Positions 1-8,074 of a stretch of DNA of 9,321 bases are shown here, piece after piece. This DNA is from Planctomycetota bacterium (GTDB taxonomy: Bacteria; Planctomycetota; Phycisphaerae; WQYP01). The DNA lies in contig JAKCCC010000048.1 in assembly GCA_021838985.1 (NCBI GenBank), positions 1 through 9,321 on the forward strand, read 5' to 3'. Below the pieces are notes generated by a model. The model did not search any database. It was not told where the DNA came from and saw nothing but the letters and a program-made list of their open reading frames with translations. How positions within the stretch are numbered: the first letter of the stretch is position 1; each line of letters begins with the position of its first letter. Position numbers and translations under genes: made by a program.

Positions 1-455
1 CGGCCGCACCAGTAGTCCACCGTTACTCGCTGGCGCACCACGCCGCCCAGCAGGTCCACGGCACGACAGCCGAGCCGTTTGCCGGCCCAATCCAGCAGGG
101 CCATCTCCACCGCACCGGCGATGGGCGAGGTGGTCACCCATGTCGGGTCTGGCATGTGCTTTTCCAAGACAAGCCCCAACGGCTGAGACCGCTCAAGCGG
201 CAGGGCGGACAAGTCCAGACCCCGCGGTTCAAAGCCCACCAAGGCCCGCAAATCCGCCTCAATCTCCTTGAGCGAATGCCCTCGGCCAACCTCGCCTAAA
301 CCCGTCAGTCCATCACTGAAGCGCAATTCGACCAGTACGATCGGCCACTCCGACCAAGGCTTGGCCTGGGCGGACACGGTCCAGTCGGCACTGTCAACCG
401 CACCCGGTCGCACGGGCACAACCACTTCATAACCTTGCACGCTGACAATTTTCAT
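1..455 (-). CDS. Enolase-superfamily (mandelate racemase/muconate lactonizing type) sugar-acid dehydratase or racemase, N-terminal part
   Basis: This open frame starts at the ATG at 453-455 and runs off the left edge, giving 151 codons and no stop. The protein opens with MKIVSVQGYEVVVPV, the usual first strand of the enolase-superfamily cap domain. A strand with PIVLVELRFSDGLTGLGEV follows at about residues 39-57. The end of the cap reads AVEMALLDWAGKRLGCRAVDLLGG at about residues 115-138 (key residues E117, D121, G124, LLGG), followed by V-x-x-Y, the start of the barrel. Family members remove a proton alpha to a carboxylate, most often dehydrating aldonic or uronic acids, in the cytoplasm with Mg2+. 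The barrel with the metal ligands and catalytic Lys/His lies outside the window, so the substrate is unknown. The gene sits 118 bp downstream of the SGNH gene and may share its transcript or have its own promoter. A GTG directly before the ATG is an alternative start. The Shine-Dalgarno match is weak. Confidence 0.85.
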   Translation of the reverse strand, partial: MKIVSVQGYEVVVPVRPGAVDSADWTVSAQAKPWSEWPIVLVELRFSDGLTGLGEVGRGHSLKEIEADLRALVGFEPRGLDLSALPLERSQPLGLVLEKHMPDPTWVTTSPIAGAVEMALLDWAGKRLGCRAVDLLGGVVRQRVTVDYWCG

Positions 456-573
456 CACCCTGGCCCCAAGATTTAGCTTCCAACACCGAATGCTTGGCGA
501 CGAACACCGCCGCACCTACCCCTCGAAACGCCAGATCGGTCATGATCAGAGGGATGCTTGACGTCGTCTTTTT

Positions 574-1278
574 TTATACTTCCCACGGAAACCGCGCCCG
601 AACTTCAAATAAAGGTGCTAATTCACTGAAAACAACACGGTGCCCCAACGCCCCAGGATGGATCGCATCCCCCATACGCTGCCACGGACCGTTGGGATCC
701 GCTACCGGATGCTTTACAGAGAACGCCGCCTCTGTCCAAAGCGTGTAATGATCAACACAGGATATCCCCAGCTCTTTGGCCAGAGACACCAAGGCCTGTG
801 CATAGACCTTCAGCCGATGCGGTGGGCTTTCCCAGGCCCTACCCAACTGACCCTGTTCCGGAACGCCGGGTGGACCGGGCGCGGTAACCACCGGATTAGG
901 GGTTCTTATTAGAATTTCGCTGCCGCAGTTTTCCTGTATCAGATAAATGGTTTGGCGCACGTTGTTTTTGAAAGCGTCGAGACCGTTCAATCCACCGCCG
1001 GCGTCGTTCATCCCCAACGCCAGAATGACCAGATCGGGTTGGAATCGCAAAACATCCCTCTGGATCCTGGTCAACCCTTCGCGAAAAGAGGACGCACATT
1101 TCCCGGAGTTAATCATCGTGCATACTCCGGCACCGTAGGTCTCGAAGATCGCCTCTCGCAACAGCCCCACCCAGTTCATGTGGCCCCGCGTATGAAAGGT
1201 ATCCTCGGTAATGGAATCTCCGAAGGCTACGATGGTGACATGCTGTTGCGACTTAAGCTTAGCGAGAGTTTTCTTCAT
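574..1278 (-). CDS. SGNH/GDSL-family hydrolase (esterase-like)
   Basis: The protein has 234 aa and all SGNH blocks are visible. Block I is FGDSIT with nucleophile Ser22. Block II is NSGKCA with Gly59. Block III is LGMND with Asn91. Block V is DAIHPG with Asp204 and His207. Relatives are carbohydrate acetylesterases, lipases and acyl-hydrolases; the small single-domain form next to sugar enzymes favours deacylation of a sugar, which is inference. There is no signal peptide, so it should be cytoplasmic. The ATG at 1276-1278 was chosen because it lies 4 bp after the SDR stop codon and gives the normal distance to block I. A TTG at 1300-1302 would add eight residues and overlap the SDR gene. A GGGGA run about 9 nt upstream is a weak ribosome site. 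The tight spacing indicates translation from the same mRNA as the upstream genes. Confidence 0.87.
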   Translation of the reverse strand: MKKTLAKLKSQQHVTIVAFGDSITEDTFHTRGHMNWVGLLREAIFETYGAGVCTMINSGKCASSFREGLTRIQRDVLRFQPDLVILALGMNDAGGGLNGLDAFKNNVRQTIYLIQENCGSEILIRTPNPVVTAPGPPGVPEQGQLGRAWESPPHRLKVYAQALVSLAKELGISCVDHYTLWTEAAFSVKHPVADPNGPWQRMGDAIHPGALGHRVVFSELAPLFEVRARFPWEV

Positions 1279-1282
1279 AGAC

Positions 1283-2158
1283 TTATTTCCCCGGCCAACC
1301 AAGCTGTCTCAGGAATTTTTCGAAGGTTGTTTGGGGCTGCCAGCCAAGCATCAGCTTGGCTTTATCGATTCGCGTGACCGGCCAGAAGAACCGCGCCTCG
1401 GGTTTCAGGCCGCGGGCACGCAAGAAGTCGCCACTGCCCGGCCAGTGGCGCTCCAAAATAGTCCACAAGTCCTTGCCTTGTATCGCTTCATTGCAGTCCT
1501 GCTGAGCCAGCGGCGTGTCGGGCCCGATGTTGAACACTTCGTTGCACAGCCCAGGCCGCGTGAGCGCCAAAAGATTGGCCTGGGCCGCATCGGCCGCCAC
1601 GATAATTCTGGCCAGCAGCCCGAACTCTGAGTACCCACCTGTCGGTAGCTTCTCGAGGATGCCCTGGTAGCGAAGATTTACGACCTCAAGGCCGCGATGA
1701 ACGGCATAGAACCCACTGAGTTGCTCAACCATGACTTTGCTGACGGGATAAATCCAATCAGGACGCGGTGGGAGTGACTCGTCCAGAATGGCGTTCCCAT
1801 AAGCCCCCCAATCCTTGCCGATCTGCGTCTCCATGGTGCTGGACAATACCAGCCGGCGAATACCATGTTTGAGCGCCGCCTGAAACAGATTTTCCGCCCC
1901 CAGCACATTAACTTTCAGGAATTCGGCGTTGGGTGCTTGGCCATAAGATCCGCCATGCATTGCGGCGGTATGGATAATGCCGTCACAGCCTTTAGCCGCA
2001 CGCATCACCGCCTCGGGATCAGTCACCGTGCCTCGGATACCCCCCGCTTCGACCACGGCCTCCGCCGTGTCGAACAGCACCAACTCATGCGCCCCGTCAC
2101 AGCAACGTCGCACGGCGCGGCCAAGCAAGCCGCATGCTCCTGTCAGTAGAATCCGCAT
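1283..2158 (-). CDS. NAD(P)-dependent epimerase/dehydratase family SDR (sugar dehydrogenase or epimerase)
   Basis: The protein has 291 aa. The N-terminal Rossmann motif TGACGLLG (residues 6-13) matches the TGxxGxxG of extended SDRs. It is followed by an acidic residue at the end of strand 2 (Asp30, favouring NAD), then GCDGIIHTAA (57-66), a Ser/Thr site in LSSTME (105-110) and the catalytic YxxxK as Tyr137-Lys141. The C-terminus, DKAKLMLGWQPQTTFEKFL, is the usual substrate-domain ending of the epimerase/dehydratase group. Candidate activities are nucleotide-sugar epimerisation or oxidation of a free sugar or uronate. The arrangement is somewhat like uronate dehydrogenases, but the substrate cannot be decided by eye. 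The ATG at 2156-2158 was preferred over an upstream in-frame start at 2293: the Rossmann strand begins at once with MRILLTG, and the longer form would overlap the esterase gene by 130 bp. It begins 5 bp after the upstream stop and is probably translationally coupled. Confidence 0.87.
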   Translation of the reverse strand: MRILLTGACGLLGRAVRRCCDGAHELVLFDTAEAVVEAGGIRGTVTDPEAVMRAAKGCDGIIHTAAMHGGSYGQAPNAEFLKVNVLGAENLFQAALKHGIRRLVLSSTMETQIGKDWGAYGNAILDESLPPRPDWIYPVSKVMVEQLSGFYAVHRGLEVVNLRYQGILEKLPTGGYSEFGLLARIIVAADAAQANLLALTRPGLCNEVFNIGPDTPLAQQDCNEAIQGKDLWTILERHWPGSGDFLRARGLKPEARFFWPVTRIDKAKLMLGWQPQTTFEKFLRQLGWPGK

Positions 2159-2163
2159 AGCAG

Positions 2164-3270
2164 TTACTTCTTGTTCTCTTTTCTCGGCAGTTTGGGGGCC
2201 AAATGATGCATCAGGAACGAGTAGGATCGCCCGCCATGGATTTGGTGCCGCCCCTCGAAAAACTCCGTCTGCAGGTTCTCCGGTACGCCCCAAGCGGCAT
2301 GAATGCGACGCGCATTTTGCACCGCTTGTTTGCCCCCCGCGATGGGAAAGATCGGATCGCGCGTACCGGCCTCCACAAACAAAGGACGGGGCGAGATCAG
2401 TCCGGTTAGGTCGTCGACCTCTCCGAGCTGGTGTAGTCCCGGCACGAAATTATACGCGCAATGCGATATCGCCAAGATGCTGCGGCGCCAATGGCAGAAA
2501 TAACCGCTGATCACGGCCACGCGGATTCGCGTGTCCAGACAGGCGGAAAAGAACGCATGCATGCCGCCACCGGAAATACCCATGGTGCCCAAGCGCCCAG
2601 TGTCCAGATCGCGGCGCGTTTGCAGATAGTCCACCAGCCGCCAGGCGTCGTACACCCGCAACCCTACGACTGAGCCTCCCAGATGAAAAGCCAGCATCGC
2701 GTTGCGCGTACAGGTGGTCGGCGCCACGGCGCCACGGATGGTTTCCAGGTCGTGAAACTGCGCCTGCCGCTCGCCGAAACACGAAATCCCCGGTGCTGCC
2801 ACGGCAATACCACGCCGGCGAAGGGCTGACGCGAAGTCCTGGTGATAGCCGTCGGGCGTTTTCCGCTCCGTTCCATCCTTCCGGAGCCCGACGATATCTT
2901 TTACGCCATAACCGTGGCCGCGAAATGCGGTCACCACTGGTAACGGACGCGGCGCACGCTTGGGCAGCAGCAAATAGACCGGCATCAGGCTGTCGCGCCT
3001 CGTGCGCAGTAGAAGCTTTTCGCGCACGAAGTCATCGCGATCGGGCGATTCCAGGCGGCGCAGGGCCAAGGGCGCCGGCCGCAGCCGTGGCGGCATGAGG
3101 AGGCGGTGCAGGGCCTTGCGGGTGCGATCTTGCCAGTGGACGGCGTCCGCAGCGCTCTTCGCCTGGAACCGATAGGGCGATTCGCCAGGCGGATAAAGCC
3201 GCCACAATGCCTGGGCTGGAGCCAGTGCTCGGTCCGCCAATTTTTTACTCCGGGGCCTCGTGGTTGCCAT
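2164..3270 (-). CDS. Alpha/beta hydrolase, Abhydrolase_7 / acetyl-xylan-esterase-like
   Basis: The protein has 368 aa and no signal peptide or membrane segment, so it should be cytoplasmic. A helical N-terminal stretch (about 15-60) precedes the hydrolase core. The core has the strand PLPVVTAFRGHGYG (109-122, oxyanion-hole region), the nucleophile elbow GISGGG with Ser233, the acid in GTRDPIFP (Asp305) and the histidine in FFEGRHQIHGG (His342, possibly His345). The strand order and large N-terminal part fit the Abhydrolase_7 and acetyl-xylan-esterase-like families, many of whose members hydrolyse esters on sugars; the substrate here is inferred from the neighbours. The start is supported by an AGGAG box (3281-3285) 10 nt upstream of the ATG, a slightly long spacing. 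The gene begins 19 bp after the oxidoreductase stop and ends 5 bp before the SDR start, which fits an operon. It could also be a peptidase-like or dienelactone-hydrolase-like member. Confidence 0.83.
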   Translation of the reverse strand: MATTRPRSKKLADRALAPAQALWRLYPPGESPYRFQAKSAADAVHWQDRTRKALHRLLMPPRLRPAPLALRRLESPDRDDFVREKLLLRTRRDSLMPVYLLLPKRAPRPLPVVTAFRGHGYGVKDIVGLRKDGTERKTPDGYHQDFASALRRRGIAVAAPGISCFGERQAQFHDLETIRGAVAPTTCTRNAMLAFHLGGSVVGLRVYDAWRLVDYLQTRRDLDTGRLGTMGISGGGMHAFFSACLDTRIRVAVISGYFCHWRRSILAISHCAYNFVPGLHQLGEVDDLTGLISPRPLFVEAGTRDPIFPIAGGKQAVQNARRIHAAWGVPENLQTEFFEGRHQIHGGRSYSFLMHHLAPKLPRKENKK

Positions 3271-3289
3271 CGAAACGGAACTCCTAGGC

Positions 3290-4612
3290 TCAGCGCGATT
3301 GCGGCGTTCTTTCCACGCTAAAGTTCACCCGAGCGACACGAGTTCGATTCATTTCCGGCGGGACGTCAACCGTCTCGCTACGACCCGACCGACAACTTTC
3401 ACGGGCAGCTAAACTCATAGCGACGCTGAGGATGGCATCATCCAGGGGCGATCTCGATTTCTCCCGGCCGCGGATCACCGCCAGGAAGTTCCGCAGGAGC
3501 AACTCGTCGCCGCCGCCATGCCCATCCTCTGGCGCATCAATATTTTCGGTGGTGACCTGGCGGCCGTGATGTTCAATCAGGGTCAAGGAATTGCGATTCC
3601 AGTCGAACTCCAGGGTTGCCAGGTAACCGGTAATCCTGGCCCCCCGGGATCCGGCGGACCGCCGCGAAACGCAATTCTGGCTGTACGACACCAGCACGCC
3701 GTTTTCGTAGGAAATCAGGCACGACGCCGCATCGTGATGCCGGTTGGAAATGGAGCTGAACATGCACCAATGGTCATCGGGACCTAGATCGCTGTAGCGA
3801 ACCGCCGGTGGAGAGGGCGCCCCGGGGCGGAGGGAACCCACTTGGCCAGCATCGCCGCGGAAGACTCCGCCGGAATCACCGCGCCGCAGCATGGCCTGGG
3901 GGCTTTCCGGGCACGTGGCCGTGATAGCGCACGCCGAACAGCGCAGATCCGCCGGTTTGTCGCCGCCGTAAACGCGCCGCGTCTCCATGGCGGCGATCGT
4001 GCGGGGGCGGACGCCAAGGAGCTGATTCAGGTAGTCGAAATCGTGCGTGGTCTTGGTGATCCACAGGCCGTCGCACAAATCGTAATCACGGTACCAGTTG
4101 CCGAAATAGGTTCCACCGTAGGAAATGAAGTTGACAGCCTGCACATGGTTGATGATTCCCAGGACGCCCGAGCGAACGATTTCACAGACGCGCTTAAACA
4201 GCGGCGTTTCGCGCAGGGGAAAAGGCACGACCACACTGTCCATACGTCCGGCGAACGTTTCGGCCAGCGAATCCAACTGCTCCCGGTTGATCGCTACGGG
4301 TTTTTCGAGCAATACCGGCAGGCCGGTTTTGGCCACCGCGCAGGCTTGCGGCGTGTGCAAACGGTCGCGGGTGGCGATCAGGATGCCATCAAAGCTGGCG
4401 GGCCGCTCCACCAAATTCTCCAGCGAAATGAACTGGCTTTCCTGCAACTGCCAACGTGGGCCGTCCAAACCCAGCCGTGCCAGGCGCAGGCGAACCCCTG
4501 CGGGATCGGGATCTACCACCGCGCCGACAGTTAACTCCGGATCGATCCTGGCCAATTTGGCCGTCAGATCGCTGCCCCGCCCGCCCATTCCGATGACCGC
4601 CAAACGAATCAT
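3290..4612 (-). CDS. Gfo/Idh/MocA-family NAD(P)-dependent oxidoreductase with cysteine-rich insertion
   Basis: The protein has 440 aa. The Rossmann domain starts at the first residue with IGMGGRG (7-13). LLEKPVAI (101-108) follows, carrying the family lysine Lys104 and Pro105. The C-terminal half holds KTTHDFDYLNQLLG with Lys187 and His190, the expected catalytic pair. The region ends with GGGDELLLRNFL (366-377), typical of the family. Members oxidise or reduce sugars, inositols or pseudo-sugars with NAD(P), and some cleave glycosidic bonds by an oxidise-then-eliminate route. Between the halves is a cysteine cluster, C225-x2-C228-x5-C234, with a further Cys283 in HWCMF; a subset of the family shares this, and it could bind a metal, which is inference. 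There is no signal peptide, so the enzyme is probably cytoplasmic. The ATG at 4610-4612 follows the glycosidase-like stop by 44 bp, with only a weak GGGGCGAG ribosome site. It is longer than the usual 330-380 aa because of the insertion and the C-terminal tail. Confidence 0.88.
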   Translation of the reverse strand: MIRLAVIGMGGRGSDLTAKLARIDPELTVGAVVDPDPAGVRLRLARLGLDGPRWQLQESQFISLENLVERPASFDGILIATRDRLHTPQACAVAKTGLPVLLEKPVAINREQLDSLAETFAGRMDSVVVPFPLRETPLFKRVCEIVRSGVLGIINHVQAVNFISYGGTYFGNWYRDYDLCDGLWITKTTHDFDYLNQLLGVRPRTIAAMETRRVYGGDKPADLRCSACAITATCPESPQAMLRRGDSGGVFRGDAGQVGSLRPGAPSPPAVRYSDLGPDDHWCMFSSISNRHHDAASCLISYENGVLVSYSQNCVSRRSAGSRGARITGYLATLEFDWNRNSLTLIEHHGRQVTTENIDAPEDGHGGGDELLLRNFLAVIRGREKSRSPLDDAILSVAMSLAARESCRSGRSETVDVPPEMNRTRVARVNFSVERTPQSR

Positions 4613-4656
4613 TTCATGCTCGCCCCGTGTTCCTGGTCGCCTGCCGCTCCACCGCG

Positions 4657-7600
4657 TTAATGCACCAGCAACACCCTGAAATCATTCTTCTTTAACGGAA
4701 GCAAAATCATTCCGCTTGCGACTTTAACTGCTTTGTTGGTCTCCAGGTCCCGGGCCTTAAGTTGACTCGGCAAACGCAGCGGCTGCCGCAGCAGCCGCAG
4801 TCGGGCCACGCCGCCATGGTGCCAATCGCATACCACGATCAACGCTTGCCCCGGCTTGCTCAACAGAACGGAGGATGTTGGAACGCCCAACACTTTCAAT
4901 GGGTAACCATGATCCCAGTAGTTCCAGACGCGCACATGCGGCGTTCCATAACCGAACTGGATCATACGGCGGAAGTTGTGCCAATAGGCGGGCGTGTAGG
5001 GAAACCAAGGCTTTAGCTCGAAGGTCAAGCAAACACCGGCGTAAGTTCGCCTGACCCACACCCGCCTGTCGTGGGTCCCCCCCTCAATGTGGGCCAGGAC
5101 CAGCGGCACATTGCCAAACTGCCGTCCGATACTCTCCGTTTGGAGGAAGGCGCGGCTGAAACGGTCCTGGAAATCGGCCAGGTTCTCCTTCATCTCCAAG
5201 TCCAAATCCAGGCGCGCGAATGCCAGGATGGGAGCGATAGCGGTATTGGTCATATGCACGATGTTGCGATTGGGCTTGTGTAACTGGGCGTCCAATATGG
5301 CAGTGCGGCGTACCAATGCCCGCTCCGCCCAAAGCTGGCCGCCAGGTTGCAGTTGCCCATTCGGCAGCCTGTATCCGTCCGCTCCGACGGTGTGGAAAAC
5401 CGACTTGAGAAACATGTCATCCCAATAGATACTGTCGCAGAAGGTCGTAAGCATCTTGTTGTAATACCAAAGCGCCATGTCCCGGTAGCTCTTGCACGGG
5501 GTGGCGCCGTAGTCTACGCTTTCGCCGAAGTAGTGCTGGCGTGTAGGATAAGCGCGCCGGCTCCACTCATCGAGGTAGGTCCGGGCCTCCCGGGTATCCA
5601 AGCGCATCCCCGAGGGGTTGGTGTAGACCCCCACAACCTGTGGCTGGTAAGTCATTTGACTGAAGAAGGACCGCACGGAAACGCCCCAATTCTTTACATC
5701 ATTGGGGTTCAGGGGATCCGGTGGGTATCCGGCGAGCCATTTCTTGATGAAGTCCCACGGCACCTTGCGGGTTTGGCGCGTGCGTGCCAGCTCCCGGTAG
5801 ATGCTGTAATCATGCCGTCGGGGATAGAAATCATTGCCTCCCGAAAGAGCGCCGTAACCGTAGCCGGAGCCGTCAATCATAATGTTGTAACAGCCGCGCA
5901 CGTAGTGCTCGAGCGTCCAACGCCGCCAGCCCCGGGGCATCGGTTTGATCGGTGTCGCCTGGAAGCCCAGGACGATGGGGTGAGGCGCAGTAAGCTGCAC
6001 CGGTTTCGCCACCACATTGAAGCGCAGTTGGAGGGTCCCATTGGCTTGGCGCACCAGTTCCTGGCAGGGTGTTTTGGCCTGGTAGTCCACCCATCCGCGA
6101 TCGTTGTCGCCAAACACCGCCAAGCCGCGCCTCGTGCCGCCCAGCCAAATATACGGCACGTACGAGCCGATAATATCCCGATGCGGTGCCTCGCTGCTTT
6201 TCCATATCTCGCCCAGTCCCGACGGCGCCTGGCCGGCGTAGTTGACGCGAAGATCATCGGTACAGGCATGAAACAGCCGCGCTCGACGATCGTGTAAGGG
6301 AATCACCAACGCCACCGAGTCAAGCCGTCGCGTGGTGGGCGCGAGGGTCAACGTACTTTTCATCGCGCCGTCGTAATCCCACACACTGCGGGTGGATCCC
6401 GTCAGCGGACCGGCCGACCAGTGGGCCACGGTCACCACCCGCGTCGGCTTGACCTCCACGAATCGCAGCCGCCCGTGCCCGAGGTACCGGTGGCCGCCGG
6501 CGCGCACCACGAGCCGAATCGGCCCGGACAGAAGGGGCTTGTCCAACGCCCACACCTGGTCCCACAGTCCTAAGCCGTTCATCGCCTGTCGCCGCCCGAT
6601 AACGCTGACGATATCGCCCTGCACTCGTATCGGCGTAAATGGTGGTGCGATAATGTTGGCCTTGCCAAGCCGGTTGTGTTCCCATGGGAAATGATAACGT
6701 ACGAAGGGTAGAATCTCCGGCGCGGCGTGTATGCCTCCAAATCGCGCCACAAGGTCGTACTTACCGTCCAGCGGCGGGATTCTCCACTCCCCAAGCCGCG
6801 TCACACCGCCCACCAGCGGTGGCATGATCGTGGCCGCGACGGTCCGGCCGGTCTTCCGATTCCGCACTTGAAGCCGCACGGCGCGCACGTGGGCGGCATC
6901 GGCCAGGCCGCTCAAGTTCACCCGCACTTGCATCACGTTGAGCGATGGAAAATACATGAATTTGGTATAGCGCTTGGCCGCCTGCTTGTGAAGCAACCAA
7001 AGCTGCACCGGGCGGCTCGTCTGCCACCGGAAGTCGCGGCGGTAGAACACGGTCTTACGGTTCGCGGAGGACACGAGGACGCAGGTATTGAGCCACTCGT
7101 GCGGCTCGCTCGGCGCGTGCATTTGGATGATCTTGGTGGAATGCGGCGCCAGCGTCAGCACCTCGTTTCTTGCCACCGGCATCGACGACTGCGGCGCCAC
7201 GCGCATGGAAACACGCACCCGCAATGAAGTAGGATACGGGTTGCGTATGGAAAGCCTTAGGGACGCTGGCTCATTTGGTCCGTCCTGCAGTTGCAGCAAC
7301 TGTACCACCGGGGCCGCGGCACTAAATGTGACGCATGGCATAGTCGCACTATTCTCGTAGGCGCCGCCGAGTGGCGACCAACCGCTTGAACTTCCGCCCT
7401 TCGGAATCTGCTGCCAATCACGGCATATGCGGACACCGATTTGTTTACCCTCCACGTTCTTAAGGCCGAAATCGCTCCAGGGAATCGCCGCCTCCAGTAG
7501 CCAGCGGTTGTCGGCAATCTTGCTGCTAACGCGCCAGCGCCCGCGCCATGCCCCAGGGTTGGCGCCCCCCTTGCCGTAGGTGTACTGCTCAGTCGCCGCC

Positions 7601-8067
7601 TTGGCGTTGATGAGTGTTTGGTAAATCAGCCCCCGTGCGTTGTCCGGTGAAGGATCGACCCAAATTTCTACGGCGTCGTCTTTGTACACACCCCGTGCGT
7701 TGCCCCCAGCAACGGGAACCGCCCGCGCTATAACTTTATCCCCGGGCGGCGTGTCGCTGACCACCGCTACAAACAAATGCCGGGTGTCCCCGCCTACCCA
7801 GAAGCGCGCCGGCTGTGGCATTAAATTAGGGCCGGGATTGTTGGCGCAAAACCCCACCATCGCGTCGGCCCCTGCCCATTGTTCGGGTCGCATCGGCCCC
7901 GTGATAGGCGGGGCTTTCATGAACGGAAGACACAATATGGGCACGGAGTATCGGGAGGTCGTCACGGCCCAGGCTGACGGCGAAATAACGCTGGCCGCAC
8001 CAAGCGCCAGCACAAAACAGCCACCCACCGCCGCCCCCAATCTCCCAGGTCTGCCAACACCAATCAC
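4657..8067 (-). CDS. Large secreted glycosidase-like protein: CBM9-like module plus DUF6067/GH123-N-like region and barrel
   Basis: The protein has 1136 aa from the GTG at 8065-8067. Residues 1-34 form a signal peptide: Arg6 and Arg9, a hydrophobic core, and a cleavage site after SAWA. About 45-250 resembles a CBM9 carbohydrate-binding sandwich, with FWVGGDTRHLFVAV (89-102), DDAVEIWVDPS (130-140), RWLLEAAIPWSDFGL (188-202) and GVRICRDW (211-218). Beta-rich linker domains follow to about 620. LGGTRRGLAVFGDNDRGW (642-659) and FQATPIKP (702-709) match the signature I associate with DUF6067/GH123 N-terminal regions. A probable TIM-barrel domain spans about 720-1055, with CDSIYWDDMF (877-886; Asp878, Asp883, Asp884), FGESVDYG and VWNYWDHGY. 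A small C-terminal sandwich ends the protein. It should act in the periplasm or outside the cell on a polysaccharide. The catalytic residues and substrate are not established. It is the first gene of the inferred operon. The open frame extends to a GTG at 8151, but the shorter form has the strong ribosome site and a proper signal peptide. Confidence 0.8.
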   Translation of the reverse strand: MIGVGRPGRLGAAVGGCFVLALGAASVISPSAWAVTTSRYSVPILCLPFMKAPPITGPMRPEQWAGADAMVGFCANNPGPNLMPQPARFWVGGDTRHLFVAVVSDTPPGDKVIARAVPVAGGNARGVYKDDAVEIWVDPSPDNARGLIYQTLINAKAATEQYTYGKGGANPGAWRGRWRVSSKIADNRWLLEAAIPWSDFGLKNVEGKQIGVRICRDWQQIPKGGSSSGWSPLGGAYENSATMPCVTFSAAAPVVQLLQLQDGPNEPASLRLSIRNPYPTSLRVRVSMRVAPQSSMPVARNEVLTLAPHSTKIIQMHAPSEPHEWLNTCVLVSSANRKTVFYRRDFRWQTSRPVQLWLLHKQAAKRYTKFMYFPSLNVMQVRVNLSGLADAAHVRAVRLQVRNRKTGRTVAATIMPPLVGGVTRLGEWRIPPLDGKYDLVARFGGIHAAPEILPFVRYHFPWEHNRLGKANIIAPPFTPIRVQGDIVSVIGRRQAMNGLGLWDQVWALDKPLLSGPIRLVVRAGGHRYLGHGRLRFVEVKPTRVVTVAHWSAGPLTGSTRSVWDYDGAMKSTLTLAPTTRRLDSVALVIPLHDRRARLFHACTDDLRVNYAGQAPSGLGEIWKSSEAPHRDIIGSYVPYIWLGGTRRGLAVFGDNDRGWVDYQAKTPCQELVRQANGTLQLRFNVVAKPVQLTAPHPIVLGFQATPIKPMPRGWRRWTLEHYVRGCYNIMIDGSGYGYGALSGGNDFYPRRHDYSIYRELARTRQTRKVPWDFIKKWLAGYPPDPLNPNDVKNWGVSVRSFFSQMTYQPQVVGVYTNPSGMRLDTREARTYLDEWSRRAYPTRQHYFGESVDYGATPCKSYRDMALWYYNKMLTTFCDSIYWDDMFLKSVFHTVGADGYRLPNGQLQPGGQLWAERALVRRTAILDAQLHKPNRNIVHMTNTAIAPILAFARLDLDLEMKENLADFQDRFSRAFLQTESIGRQFGNVPLVLAHIEGGTHDRRVWVRRTYAGVCLTFELKPWFPYTPAYWHNFRRMIQFGYGTPHVRVWNYWDHGYPLKVLGVPTSSVLLSKPGQALIVVCDWHHGGVARLRLLRQPLRLPSQLKARDLETNKAVKVASGMILLPLKKNDFRVLLVH

Positions 8068-8074
8068 TTCCAGA

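Noticed and set aside
427..543. A 38-codon minus-strand frame in the gap before the enolase-superfamily gene, overlapping its start by 29 bp.
   Set aside because: There is no Shine-Dalgarno site before its ATG, no recognisable motif, and the overlap is out of frame. It is probably chance.
544..576. The A-rich run after the SGNH stop codon, considered as part of an intrinsic terminator.
   Set aside because: On the transcribed strand the run is A rather than T, and no stable hairpin precedes it.
2159..2293. A 45-codon N-terminal extension of the SDR gene from an upstream start.
   Set aside because: It would overlap the esterase coding region throughout, and the Rossmann strand starts at the ATG at 2156-2158.
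5347..6297. A plus-strand open frame of 316 codons antisense to the large glycosidase-like gene.
   Set aside because: It mirrors a real, well-supported coding frame in GC-rich DNA, shows no recognisable domain and has no good ribosome site. The same applies to the plus-strand frames at 3842-4534, 4125-4679, 1977-2510 and 952-1377.
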